Source: Natronolimnohabitans innermongolicus JCM 12255 (lineage in GTDB: Archaea; Halobacteriota; Halobacteria; Halobacteriales; Natrialbaceae). Taken from it: DNA of 64,000 nucleotides. Location: assembly GCF_000337215.1 (NCBI RefSeq), contig NZ_AOHZ01000081.1, positions 85,290-149,289 of the forward strand. The letters are read 5' to 3'. This document shows positions 26,615 through 34,860 of this stretch, in pieces; the stretch's first letter is position 1; each line of letters opens with the position of its first letter. The translations under genes and the position numbers were made by a program. A model generated the notes under the pieces. The model worked only from the letters and a program-made list of their open reading frames with translations. It searched no databases and had not been told where the DNA came from.

Positions 26615-27742
26615 ATGAGTGTTACCGAATACCACCGAACGCTCGGGATCGGCGAGGGGGCCTTCCGAACCCTCGAGTCGAACCTCGAGCGCCGCGAGTA
26701 CGAGGGTCGGTCGTACCGCCACCTTCCGGACCACCGACAGGGCGTCGAGCGCGGCACCGCGTTACTCGACGGCGCGGTCGTCCGCGGCTTCCCGAAGGTC
26801 CCGCGGGCGCTCGTCCTCGGGACGGGTATTCCGGCGCAGTTCGCGGCCGACACCGCCGAAATCGCGGTCGAGGAGAAGCTAAACGGCTACAACGTTCGAG
26901 TGGCCCGGGTCGACGGCGACGTGCTCGCGTTCACCCGCAGCGGGATGATCTGCCCGTTCACGACCCGACTCGTCGAGCGACGGCTGGACCTCGAGGCGCT
27001 CTTCGACGCCCACCCCGAGGCGATGGTTTGCGGCGAGATGGTCGGGCCGGAGAATCCCTACACGGCCCACGACTACCCCGAAATCGACTCGCTCGCGTTT
27101 CGGGCGTTCGACTGGCGCGACCGCGAGACGGGCGAACCCCTGCCGGTCGAGATGCGCCGCGAGCGCTACGATCGGTTCGGCGTTCCGCAGGTTCGACTGT
27201 TCGGGACGTACGCCGTCGAGGACGCCGCAAGCTGGGTCAGACCGATCGTCGACGCGCTCGACGACGAGGGGCGGGAAGGCGTCGTGATGAAGTCGACCGA
27301 CGGTCGGACGCAACTCAAGTACACGACCGCGGCCGCGAACCGCGGCGACCTCGCGTACGCCTTCTCGTTGCCGTTCGACTACGGGCGATCGTTCGTGTTC
27401 CGCCGGCTCGTCCGCGAGGCGTTCCAGAGCGTCGAGTGGGACGAGTCCGACGCGGCCGCGCGCGAGCGCGCCCACGATCTGGGTGAGGCGATCTTGCTCT
27501 CGATGCGGGAGACGATCGACGCTGTCGACGAGGGCGCCGACGCCGGCGACCGTCACACCGTCCGTGCCGCCCCGGAGGCCGTCGACGCCCTGCTCGAGCA
27601 CCTCTGCAATCAGGGACTCGACCTCGAGATCGAAGCCGATCGCCGCGAGGACGGCGACCGCGTCTGTACGTTCCTGAAGCGGACGCAATCGACCACCGAC
27701 AAGACGCGAAACTACCTCGAGGGGCACATCGTTCGGGAGTGA
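26615..27742 (+). CDS. ATP-dependent RNA ligase (Rnl3, archaeal homodimeric type)
   Basis: A 375-aa RNA ligase of the archaeal Pab1020/MTH1221 group. The adenylated Lys is K88 in EEKLNGYNVR. FTRSGMICPF (motif Ia/III region), MVCGEMVGPENPY (motif IIIa) and EGVVMKS followed by LKYTT (motifs IV and V) are all visible. A C-terminal helical dimerisation region follows (residues about 250-375). Family members circularise RNA and act as ligase/adenylase on 5'-phosphate RNA. The ATG at 26615 starts at the conserved MSVTEYHR. Divergent from the CxxC and HARP-family genes. Confidence 0.92.
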   Translation: MSVTEYHRTLGIGEGAFRTLESNLERREYEGRSYRHLPDHRQGVERGTALLDGAVVRGFPKVPRALVLGTGIPAQFAADTAEIAVEEKLNGYNVRVARVDGDVLAFTRSGMICPFTTRLVERRLDLEALFDAHPEAMVCGEMVGPENPYTAHDYPEIDSLAFRAFDWRDRETGEPLPVEMRRERYDRFGVPQVRLFGTYAVEDAASWVRPIVDALDDEGREGVVMKSTDGRTQLKYTTAAANRGDLAYAFSLPFDYGRSFVFRRLVREAFQSVEWDESDAAARERAHDLGEAILLSMRETIDAVDEGADAGDRHTVRAAPEAVDALLEHLCNQGLDLEIEADRREDGDRVCTFLKRTQSTTDKTRNYLEGHIVRE

Positions 27743-27920
27743 GACGGTCTGCTGTACCACTGTACCGGCGCAATCGCAGGACGTGTCGCGGGTGCGCCGG
27801 AACTGACGGACGGTCGTCCGTACGAGCGCGAGGTCGGGACTCGAGCGAACGCGGTCGGAAGGCGGTCGCTGGGATACCCTTCAACTGTCTCCGGACGATA
27901 GTCGAGACGGGAGTCCACCG

Positions 27921-29156
27921 ATGTCCACGCCAGAGTACACCCGACGATCCCTGCTCGCGGCCGGCGCGACGGCGGGCGCGCTCTCCGTCGCGGGCTGTAC
28001 GAGTCTGCTCGACGACGAGGACGATTTCCCCGGCGAGGTCGAGACCGTCGTCGACGGGCTGGCCCACCCCTGGGCCCTCGAATTCGTGCCGGACGAGCCG
28101 TGGCTGCTCGTGACGGAACGGGAGGGAGCGCTGCGCCTGATCGATAGGGAAGAAGACGAGGCTGCAACGATCGATGGCACGCCGGACGTCTTCGCCGAGG
28201 GTCAGGGCGGACTGCTCGACGTCGCCCTCCACCCCGATTTCGACGAGGAGCCCTGGGTCTACCTGACCTACGCCGCGACGAACGACGACGGCGAGTCGGC
28301 GACGCACCTCGGCCGCGGCCGACTCGAGGTCGACGACGACGGCGAGGGCGGTGCCCTCGAGGAGTTCGAGGAACTCCACGTCGCGGAGCCGTTCGTCGAG
28401 GACAGCGGCCACTTCGGCTCGCGTGCGGTTTTCGGTCCCGACGGCGCACTCTACGTGACGACCGGCGACCGGCAATTCAAGGATTTCGGCCCGGAGCACG
28501 TTTCCCAGGACCCGACGAACGAACTCGGCGCGACGCTGCGCCTCGAGCCGGACGGGTCGGTTCCGGACGACAACCCGTTCGTCGACAGCGAGGGGACGGA
28601 ACTCCCTCGAGCAGACGGCGACGCCGTCGACGGGGACGACGTAGAAGACGCGATCTACAGCTACGGCCATCGGAACGTCCAGGGGATGACCGTCCACCCG
28701 GAGACCGACGAGATCTGGCAGAGCGAGCACGGCGAGGAGGACGGCGACGAACTCAACGTCCTCGAGGAAGGCGGCAACTACGGCTGGCCGATCGCCCACA
28801 CCGGCTGCGAGTACGGCACCGACGAGCCGGTCGGCGACGACCCCTTCGACGACGACGATATCGTCGATCCGGTCTACTACTGGGAGTGCAACAGCGGCGG
28901 GTTTCCGCCCGCCGGAATGACCTTCTACGACGGCGACGCCTTCGAAGATTGGCAGGGCGACCTGTTCGTCGGCAACCTGGCCGGCGAGTACCTCGGACGG
29001 TTCAGCGTCGACGGCACCGACGTCGAGGAGACCGATCAGTTACTCGAAACCCGCGGCTGGCGGATCCGCGACGTGGCCGTCGCGCCCGATACCGACTACA
29101 TCTACGTCGCCGTCGACGACGCCGACGCGCCGATCGTCAGGCTCGTGCCGGAGTAA
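27921..29156 (+). CDS. Tat-exported PQQ-dependent sugar dehydrogenase-like lipoprotein
   Basis: A 411-aa extracytoplasmic oxidoreductase of the soluble aldose dehydrogenase (YliI/GDH-B) family. The signal has TRRSLLAAG and lipobox VAGC with lipid-anchor C26. The six-bladed propeller follows: HPWALEFVPD, GGLLDVALHPDFDEEPWVYL, SGHFGSRAVFGPDGALYVTTGDR, YSYGHRNVQGMTVHP, SEHGEEDGDELN and NYGWP are the canonical loops, including the active-site His in the HFG region and the Ca-binding acids. Predicted oxidation of aldose sugars at the cell surface. A cofactor supply (pqq genes) is not in the window. Confidence 0.87.
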   Translation: MSTPEYTRRSLLAAGATAGALSVAGCTSLLDDEDDFPGEVETVVDGLAHPWALEFVPDEPWLLVTEREGALRLIDREEDEAATIDGTPDVFAEGQGGLLDVALHPDFDEEPWVYLTYAATNDDGESATHLGRGRLEVDDDGEGGALEEFEELHVAEPFVEDSGHFGSRAVFGPDGALYVTTGDRQFKDFGPEHVSQDPTNELGATLRLEPDGSVPDDNPFVDSEGTELPRADGDAVDGDDVEDAIYSYGHRNVQGMTVHPETDEIWQSEHGEEDGDELNVLEEGGNYGWPIAHTGCEYGTDEPVGDDPFDDDDIVDPVYYWECNSGGFPPAGMTFYDGDAFEDWQGDLFVGNLAGEYLGRFSVDGTDVEETDQLLETRGWRIRDVAVAPDTDYIYVAVDDADAPIVRLVPE

Positions 29157-29208
29157 CCGGAGCAACGAAGCTAACTCCTGATTCGAGTGGCGCCCCCAAA
29201 GCGAGCGG

Positions 29209-29892
29209 CTACGATCGCTCCGCGACGATCTCTTCGATCCGATCGCCGCCGCTATCGACGTAGCCGCCGTGATAACAGACGACGTGTTCGATCCCGCGAC
29301 TCGAGAGCGCCTCGAGCGAGCCGTACGCGCGATCCATATCCGGCGTGAACTCCGGCTTCGGCCCCGAAAGCGGCTCGTCACCGTCGGAGACGAGTGCGTC
29401 GCCCGCGATTAAGAGCCCGTCTTCCGGAAAGTGCAGCGACACGTGTCCGGGCGTGTGGCCGGGCGTCTCGACGATCTCCATCGGCCCCGCGAGCGTCGGA
29501 ATGCGGACGCCGCCGACCACCTCGAGGTCGACGTCGACCGGCGGGTACCGATCCCCGTCGCCTTTGATCGGATCGCGCTCGCCCGTGAGATACGGCGCTT
29601 CCTCGGGGTGGGTCGCGACGACCGCGTCGACGGCCTCGAGCAGGTCAGCGAGGCCGCCGACGTGGTCGCCGTCGTGGTGGGTCGCGAGGACGAGCCAGAC
29701 GTCCTCGAGTTCGTAGCCGAGCGAACGAAGGTGCGTTCGGAGCCCGTCGACCGCGTTCGCCGGGCCGACGTCGATCAGAACGGGCCCGCGCTCGGTCTCG
29801 ACGAGCGTCGGGGTGACCGTGAGTTCTCGACCGCCGTACTCGATCGTCAGCGGGAGCGTGTGGACGCCCGCATCGCGCTGGTCGTCTTCCAT
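29209..29892 (-). CDS. MBL-fold metallo-hydrolase
   Basis: A 227-aa cytoplasmic beta-lactamase-fold hydrolase. LIDVGP (residues about 39-44), THHDGDHVGG (71-80), ETPGHTPGHVSLH and GDALVSDG give the metal ligands. The second His of the classical HxHxDH is Asp (HHDGDH), a known variant. The start at 29892 is used because the longer frame runs into the AT-rich promoter of the next, divergent gene. Substrate unknown; glyoxalase II-like or lactonase-like activity is possible. Convergent with the sugar dehydrogenase. Confidence 0.82.
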   Translation of the reverse strand: MEDDQRDAGVHTLPLTIEYGGRELTVTPTLVETERGPVLIDVGPANAVDGLRTHLRSLGYELEDVWLVLATHHDGDHVGGLADLLEAVDAVVATHPEEAPYLTGERDPIKGDGDRYPPVDVDLEVVGGVRIPTLAGPMEIVETPGHTPGHVSLHFPEDGLLIAGDALVSDGDEPLSGPKPEFTPDMDRAYGSLEALSSRGIEHVVCYHGGYVDSGGDRIEEIVAERS

Positions 29893-30010
29893 ACGCGCCC
29901 TGTTTCGGTCCGGAACGAAAATCGTGTCCGTTCTCGGCGGCGACCGAAGGCTGTTCACGCCGAGCCATGCCATAATATTGATTATATTCTCAATTATAAT
30001 AAGAAACAAG

Positions 30011-30020
30011 ATATATTTAT
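30011..30020 (+). promoter_or_regulatory. TATA box of the terpene-synthase-like gene
   Basis: ATATATTTAT about 28 bases before the ATG at 30044, within an unusually AT-rich 70-base stretch (29970-30035). Strong leaderless promoter. Confidence 0.65.
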
Positions 30021-30043
30021 TTTCGGCCGTGTACAGTAGTCCA

Positions 30044-31039
30044 ATGAGCGTAAACGTCACGTTCCCAACACTCGAGGTCGAGTCGGATCCGTTCGCGGAT
30101 GCGCCGACGCGGACCCTCTCGGAGACGATCCAGCCCTTCGCTGACGCCTACGACGAGCGCATCGGCGACCGCGACCGGACGACCTGGCGATGGTTCGATC
30201 GCGTCGAATCCGAGTTCCGACTCTCCTGTCTCGACGAAGCCCACGCCCAACGCGCCCGTGACGCCAAGGTGCTCGCGACGATGTTCATCACCGTCGTCGA
30301 CGACGTCGCCGAACGCCACGGCGACCGGAAGACCCTCGAGGAACTCCTCACGGTTCCGTTCGAGAGCCGCCCCGCGGAACCGACCCGCGACGGCGTCGAC
30401 GGCGAGTACGTGCGGTTCCAGCAGGAGCTCTGGGACGGGCTACTGGCGCTCTACGACCAGAGTCCGCGGGCCCCGGCGTTCGAAGATCTGTTACGGTTCG
30501 ACGTCCGACAGGCCCTGCAGTCGGTCGATTACTCATCACTCATCGCTGACCGCCCCGGCCTCGCCGGCGAACGCGAACTCTGGACGTACGACGCGCACAA
30601 TATGATGATCTTCGTCTTCGCCGACATCGACCTCGCGAACAGCCCTGCCTTCGACGCAGGCGAACTCGCCGCCATCCGAACCGTCGTCGATCGAACCCAG
30701 CGGATGGCCCGCATCGGCAACTGGATCGGGACCTGGGAACGGGAACTCGCCGAAGGCGACTACAGCTCCGGCGTCGTCGTCCGCGCCCTCGAGTCGGGGC
30801 TCGTCTCGGAAACCGAACTCCGGGCGATTCACCAGTCTCCGACCGAGTCGACCGTCGAGCCGGTCGTCGACCGGATCCGCGACTCGGAGATCGAGGCCGC
30901 GTTCGTCGACCGGTGGTGCCAGGAGTACGACGCGGCCGTGGCGTACGCCGACGACGTCGACTCCGTCGACGTGTGCGACTACGTCGAGAGCTTCGAACCG
31001 ATCTTTCGCTCACAGCTCGCACGTCGGCCCTCGGACTGA
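30044..31039 (+). CDS. Class I terpene-synthase-like protein
   Basis: A 331-aa, mostly helical, acidic protein. It carries the two metal-binding signatures of class I terpenoid synthases at normal spacing: an Asp-rich DDVAE at residues 86-90 and an NSE-like N226-x3-T230-x3-E234 (GNWIGTWEREL) followed by EGDY. The second residue of the NSE motif is W instead of the usual D. I infer an isoprenoid-diphosphate cyclase or related enzyme. No signal peptide or membrane span. The ATG at 30044 fits the TATA box. It is followed by PLD-like and PAP2 genes, which may point to lipid or isoprenoid chemistry. A divergent non-catalytic relative is possible. Confidence 0.5.
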   Translation: MSVNVTFPTLEVESDPFADAPTRTLSETIQPFADAYDERIGDRDRTTWRWFDRVESEFRLSCLDEAHAQRARDAKVLATMFITVVDDVAERHGDRKTLEELLTVPFESRPAEPTRDGVDGEYVRFQQELWDGLLALYDQSPRAPAFEDLLRFDVRQALQSVDYSSLIADRPGLAGERELWTYDAHNMMIFVFADIDLANSPAFDAGELAAIRTVVDRTQRMARIGNWIGTWERELAEGDYSSGVVVRALESGLVSETELRAIHQSPTESTVEPVVDRIRDSEIEAAFVDRWCQEYDAAVAYADDVDSVDVCDYVESFEPIFRSQLARRPSD

Positions 31040-31221
31040 GCGACGCGCGGGGTGTAACGGCGGGACGGTCACAGCGGGGCGATCACGGCGGACGAGCACC
31101 GGCGGCCGGTCGCAGTCCCATGCCCCTGTTTCACACCCCAATGATCAACAAAGAAAAGTCTATATGGGAACAGCATCGAGGTCACCGATACGAAACGTCC
31201 CAGCTGCGGACGGTGCCCTCC

Positions 31222-31863
31222 ATGGAATTAATTAGCAATCAGAGCGGTGATACGCGAGTCACGGACGGTATCACCCAACTTTTCGACGAGGACGGAACGG
31301 TCTACCTCGTGACCGGCTACTTTACTAACAGTGCCTACAGACTCATTCGTCCCGATATCGAGCACTTTCTGGAGCGATCCCCGGAGAACGAACTTGTCGT
31401 CGTCGTGAGCCCGACGGCCGACCAGTTCACGCCCGAAATCGCCCGCGACCTCCGTCGTCTCGACGACGGCGACGAGCGGATTCAGCTGTACAAGTATCCA
31501 CACGGCTGTCTCCACGCGAAGCTCTACGTTCGAACCGGCGACCATCCGATGGCGATGGTCGGCTCGGTGAACCTGACGCGGGTCGCCTTCGAGCAGAATA
31601 TCGAACTGAGCGTCCTCGTCGAACCGGACGACGGCGACGAGGCCGAGATCGAACCGTTCCTCGAGTGGACCGAAGGACTCCTCTCGATCTGCGAGCCGTT
31701 TCGCTATCGCGATACGTTCCGGCCGGTGATGCTGTTTAACACCGTCACCGTGTGGACGAACAAGGCCCGACTGCTCTCCGGGCGGACGATCGTTCAACAG
31801 CCGTCGACGTACGTCGTGCTCGTCCTGTTGGGACTGTTCGTTATGCTGTCCCTGGCGACGTGA
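31222..31863 (+). CDS. PLD-like (single HKD) protein with C-terminal membrane anchor
   Basis: A 213-aa protein. The PLD signature is HAKLYV with GSVNLT about 20 residues later (HxK...GSxN). There is only one HKD motif, so a homodimer would be needed. The spacing to the Asp is longer than the textbook motif. The last 20 residues (VVLVLLGLFVMLSLA) form a membrane anchor. Start is uncertain: 31222 is chosen because codons between 31120 and 31222 are atypical (AAA, TCT, ATA), although in-frame ATGs exist at 31120 and 31141. The stop is eight bases before the PAP2 gene. Could be a phospholipid-modifying enzyme or a nuclease. Confidence 0.68.
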   Translation: MELISNQSGDTRVTDGITQLFDEDGTVYLVTGYFTNSAYRLIRPDIEHFLERSPENELVVVVSPTADQFTPEIARDLRRLDDGDERIQLYKYPHGCLHAKLYVRTGDHPMAMVGSVNLTRVAFEQNIELSVLVEPDDGDEAEIEPFLEWTEGLLSICEPFRYRDTFRPVMLFNTVTVWTNKARLLSGRTIVQQPSTYVVLVLLGLFVMLSLAT

Positions 31864-31871
31864 GGTGGCCG

Positions 31872-32603
31872 ATGACGCGTGGATTCGGTGAAGTCGACCT
31901 GTTGCAAGAGTTCGTCCCGGACGCGCTCGCGTTCCCGGTCGCGATGGCGACCCAGCTCGGCGCGATCTGGTTCGCACTGGTGATCATCGCCTGCGTCTAC
32001 CGGTTTCACGACCGCGAAGATGCCGTCGTGATCGGCGGATTGCTCGTCGCCGGAACCGGAATCTGGCGGACGATCAAAATCGTCGCACCGGTCCCCCGTC
32101 CCGAACAGCCGCTGGTCGCCCTCGAGTCGCTGCCGACGCTCCTCCAGCCGCTGTTCGAACTGGCCGTCGTCGACAGCGGCGCCGGCTTTCCGAGCGGCCA
32201 CGCCGTGACGACGACGGTGATCTACCTCTCGCTGGCGCGGTATCTCTCCGTTGGGACCCGACTCCAGCGGTATCTGGGCGCGTTCTCGATGGTCTCGCTC
32301 GTCGGCCTGACGCGAATCACGCTCGGCGTCCACTACCTCGTCGACGTCGTCGCCGGCGCGCTGATCGGGAACACGCTGCTCCTGTCGGCCCACTGGCTCG
32401 CGGCGCGGGCGCCCGACCACCGCGTCTCGATCGCGCTCTCGCTCGGCGTCTGTTCGGCGTCGATCTGCCTGCTCGCGAACCTGCTCGTCGGGCCGTTCGG
32501 ACTCTGGGAGGTCGCCCTCTTCGCCGGCGGCGTCGGGGGCTACGTCTGGTGGCACTTCATCGCCGTCGATCGTCGTCCGATCGGATTCGGCGAGCCGTCG
32601 TGA
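31872..32603 (+). CDS. PAP2-superfamily membrane phosphatase
   Basis: A 243-aa integral membrane protein with about six hydrophobic segments. The three PAP2 motifs are present: KIVAPVPRP (KxxxxxxRP), PSGHAVT (PSGH) and RITLGVHYLVDVVAG (SRxxxxxHxxxD equivalent). Predicted to hydrolyse lipid phosphates or isoprenyl diphosphates at the membrane surface. Coupled to the PLD-like gene with an eight-base gap, so a shared role in lipid metabolism is likely. Confidence 0.85.
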   Translation: MTRGFGEVDLLQEFVPDALAFPVAMATQLGAIWFALVIIACVYRFHDREDAVVIGGLLVAGTGIWRTIKIVAPVPRPEQPLVALESLPTLLQPLFELAVVDSGAGFPSGHAVTTTVIYLSLARYLSVGTRLQRYLGAFSMVSLVGLTRITLGVHYLVDVVAGALIGNTLLLSAHWLAARAPDHRVSIALSLGVCSASICLLANLLVGPFGLWEVALFAGGVGGYVWWHFIAVDRRPIGFGEPS

Positions 32604-32621
32604 GCCGCCGGTCGACGCTCG

Positions 32622-33311
32622 TCACTGCGTCGTCGTCCGTTGGTTCGACTCGACGACCGGCTCCGAGACGACGTGCTTGACGAGTTTCGCCTCGATCTTC
32701 CGGAGGTGCTCGCCGACGGTGCCGCCGGCGAGGTCGACCTCGCTGCCGATCTTCTCGTACGTTGTCTCGCGCGGGGAGCCGTAGTAGCCGAGATCGATCG
32801 CCGTCTCGAACAGCCGGCGCTGTGTCGGCGTGAGCTTCGCGAGAAACACGTTTTCTTCGGGCTCGAAGGGCTGTTTCGTCTCGAGCGTGACGGAAACGTC
32901 GTCGGGAACGGCCGCCAGCGCCTGCTGAAACGCGTCTTCGGTGGCGACGACCGTTACCTGTAGATCGCCGTCGCGGGTGTAGGTCATCGGCGGATCGACG
33001 AAGACGGGATGCGCTCGCGAGATACCGAGCAGATCGTCGACGGTCTCGGTGAGTTCGCATTCGGCACAGACGAAGATGCGGCCGTCGAACGCCTCGATCC
33101 AGTACCCGAGCGAGTCGAGTTCGGCCTCGAGGACGGTTTCGGCTCGCTCGCGATCGCCGGCGAGTTCGTAGAGCACCACTCCCCAATCGTCGTCGAGACG
33201 GCGGACGCGATGGATCGCGACGCGACGCACTCCCTCCGTCCGCTCGAGTCGCTCCTCGAACGGGTGAAACCACCCCGTCGGCGGAGAGAGTCGAACGTCG
33301 TAGTGGCGCAT
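32622..33311 (-). CDS. Bat-type HTH transcriptional regulator, second copy
   Basis: A 229-aa regulator with an N-terminal sensing region (residues about 1-165, with a CAEC pair near 95) and a C-terminal HTH_10: LTPTQRRLFETAIDLGYYGS, then VDLAGGTVGEHLRKIE. The Met at 33311 (MRHYDVRLSPP) is preferred over one seven codons earlier because it begins the conserved fold. It is convergent with the PAP2 gene and is separated from rpl21e by a promoter region. Targets unknown; the adjacent lipid-related genes are candidates. Confidence 0.78.
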   Translation of the reverse strand: MRHYDVRLSPPTGWFHPFEERLERTEGVRRVAIHRVRRLDDDWGVVLYELAGDRERAETVLEAELDSLGYWIEAFDGRIFVCAECELTETVDDLLGISRAHPVFVDPPMTYTRDGDLQVTVVATEDAFQQALAAVPDDVSVTLETKQPFEPEENVFLAKLTPTQRRLFETAIDLGYYGSPRETTYEKIGSEVDLAGGTVGEHLRKIEAKLVKHVVSEPVVESNQRTTTQ

Positions 33312-33508
33312 ACCACCGTTACTGGAGCGCACGCTGATAATTATCCGTCGGCAAACGGATCGTTAGCACGCCCTTTCCACCGAACGAAATCGACGGACGC
33401 AATGACGACGCGGACTCGAAACGGCGCGATACGAGAGACGTGGACCGCGCTCGTCACGACCGGGCGGTCGCCGGTCTCGCGACGAAATCGGTGGCCGGAA
33501 GACGTGCG

Positions 33509-33517
33509 TTTTATAAC
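33509..33517 (+). promoter_or_regulatory. TATA box of rpl21e operon
   Basis: TTTTATAAC, about 33 bases before the ATG at 33546; it predicts a leader of only a few bases. Confidence 0.6.
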
Positions 33518-33545
33518 CGTCACCGCGTAAGAGGGTCGTACGACT

Positions 33546-33854
33546 ATGCCCCACTCTAATGGCCCACGTCAGGGAACGCGAGGCAAGCTATCGAACGATC
33601 CGCGCGAACGCGGCACCTCGCCGCCACAGCGAGCGATTCAGGAGTACGAAGAAGGCGAGAAGGTCCACCTGAAGATCGACCCGAGCGTTCACAAGGGTCG
33701 CTTCCACCCGCGCTTCGACGGCCAGACCGGCGAAGTCGTCGGGAAACAGGGCGCCGCGTTCAAGGTCCAGATCACGGACGGCGGAAAGGAGAAGACGCTG
33801 ATCGTCACCGCCGCGCACCTGCGCGCCCAGAACCAGGAAAAGTCCCGGATCTGA
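33546..33854 (+). CDS. rpl21e: Large-subunit ribosomal protein L21e
   Basis: A 102-aa ribosomal protein. The Gly/Arg/Lys-rich start ([18 protein letters not shown]) and SH3-like core with [22 protein letters not shown] are diagnostic. It is the first gene of the conserved archaeal block rpl21e-rpoF-DUF655-rsmA. The stop is six bases before rpoF. Confidence 0.95.
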   Translation: MPHSNGPRQGTRGKLSNDPRERGTSPPQRAIQEYEEGEKVHLKIDPSVHKGRFHPRFDGQTGEVVGKQGAAFKVQITDGGKEKTLIVTAAHLRAQNQEKSRI

Positions 33855-33860
33855 GCCAGG

Positions 33861-34217
33861 ATGACGATCTTCAAAGAGATCGTCGACGAGGAGTTCCTGA
33901 CGGTCTCGGAGACGAAGGAGCTGCTCGCCGACATCGAAGCCGAACGCGCGTTAGACGAAGACCGCGAGCTACCGTACGAGCTCGCCCGCGCGATCGAACA
34001 CGCCAACCGCTTTGCCGTCCTCGAGCCCGAGGAGGCCCAGCAGCTCGTCGACGACCTCCAGGAACTGGAGAAGATCGACGAGCCGACGGCGTACAAGATC
34101 GCCAACCTCATGCCGCGCAACCGCGACGAGCTCCGTTCGGTGTTCGCACAGCAACGCTACTCGCTGTCCGGTGACGAACTGGACGAGATTCTCAACGTCA
34201 TCGCGCAGTACGCCTGA
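33861..34217 (+). CDS. rpoF: RNA polymerase subunit F (Rpb4-like)
   Basis: A 118-aa Rpb4 homologue that pairs with RpoE to form the stalk of archaeal RNA polymerase. EFLTVSETKELL and the C-terminal HRDC-like LMPRNRDELRSVFAQQR...LSGDELDEIL are typical. Normal length. Co-transcribed with rpl21e. Confidence 0.93.
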   Translation: MTIFKEIVDEEFLTVSETKELLADIEAERALDEDRELPYELARAIEHANRFAVLEPEEAQQLVDDLQELEKIDEPTAYKIANLMPRNRDELRSVFAQQRYSLSGDELDEILNVIAQYA

Positions 34218-34230
34218 CGGCGGGCCGACT

Positions 34231-34239
34231 CTTTAAGTA
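34231..34239 (+). promoter_or_regulatory. TATA-like box of the DUF655 gene
   Basis: CTTTAAGTA, about 28 bases before the ATG at 34264. It supports that start over the ATG at 34252 and an internal promoter in the block. Confidence 0.5.
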
Positions 34240-34263
34240 CGGCGTCGCCGTATGGTTATCTCA

Positions 34264-34860
34264 ATGACCGAATCCGATAGCGGCGGGGCGAACGTCCGTC
34301 GTGCAGTCGTACTGGATTACCTCGCACACGGGCTCTCGGGCGACAATCGTCCGCAGTACGAGAAGTCGCCGGCCGGCTACGCCCTCGAGACCGAAGATTT
34401 CGAGCTCTATCAGGTTGCCTTCGACGAAGAGGAACGGCTGACCATCGGGAGCGAGGTCGGCATCGAACCGCCGGAAGCGCGCGACGTCGTCACCGAGGCC
34501 CACAAGGTCGAGTACGAGGACCTCTCCTCGGGCGCCCAGTCGGAACTCGAGTACGTCGTCGCGGACCTCGTCGAGGAGGACGAAGAGCGGTTCGTCGACT
34601 TCTACAACGACGCCCAACCGATCACGCTGCGGCTCCACCAGCTGAATCTCCTGCCGGGGATCGGAAAGAAACTGCGCAACAGCATCTTAGACGAGCGCAA
34701 GCGCAAGCCCTTCGAGAGCTTCGAGGAACTCTCCGAGCGCGTCTCGGGGCTGCACGACCCCGACGAAATCCTCGTCGAACGCATCATCGAGGAGTTGCGC
34801 GACGACGATCTGAAGTACCAGACGTTCGTCGGGCGGCAGGAACAGGAACAGAATCAGTAG
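34264..34860 (+). CDS. DUF655 protein, OB/HhH nucleic-acid-binding
   Basis: A 198-aa archaeal-specific protein always found near rpoF and rsmA. The N-terminal half is an OB-like beta domain (VLDYLAHG, FELYQVAFDE). The C-terminal half has a helix-hairpin-helix: LLPGIGKKLRNSILDERKRK followed by FESFEELSERVSGL. Probably an RNA-binding factor in translation or rRNA handling. Start chosen from the TATA-like box position. Exact function unproven. Confidence 0.88.
   Translation: MTESDSGGANVRRAVVLDYLAHGLSGDNRPQYEKSPAGYALETEDFELYQVAFDEEERLTIGSEVGIEPPEARDVVTEAHKVEYEDLSSGAQSELEYVVADLVEEDEERFVDFYNDAQPITLRLHQLNLLPGIGKKLRNSILDERKRKPFESFEELSERVSGLHDPDEILVERIIEELRDDDLKYQTFVGRQEQEQNQ

Noticed and set aside
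30913..31221. Earlier start for the PLD-like gene
   Set aside because: Codons upstream of 31222 are atypical and partly overlap the preceding gene; 31120 and 31141 remain possible but less likely.
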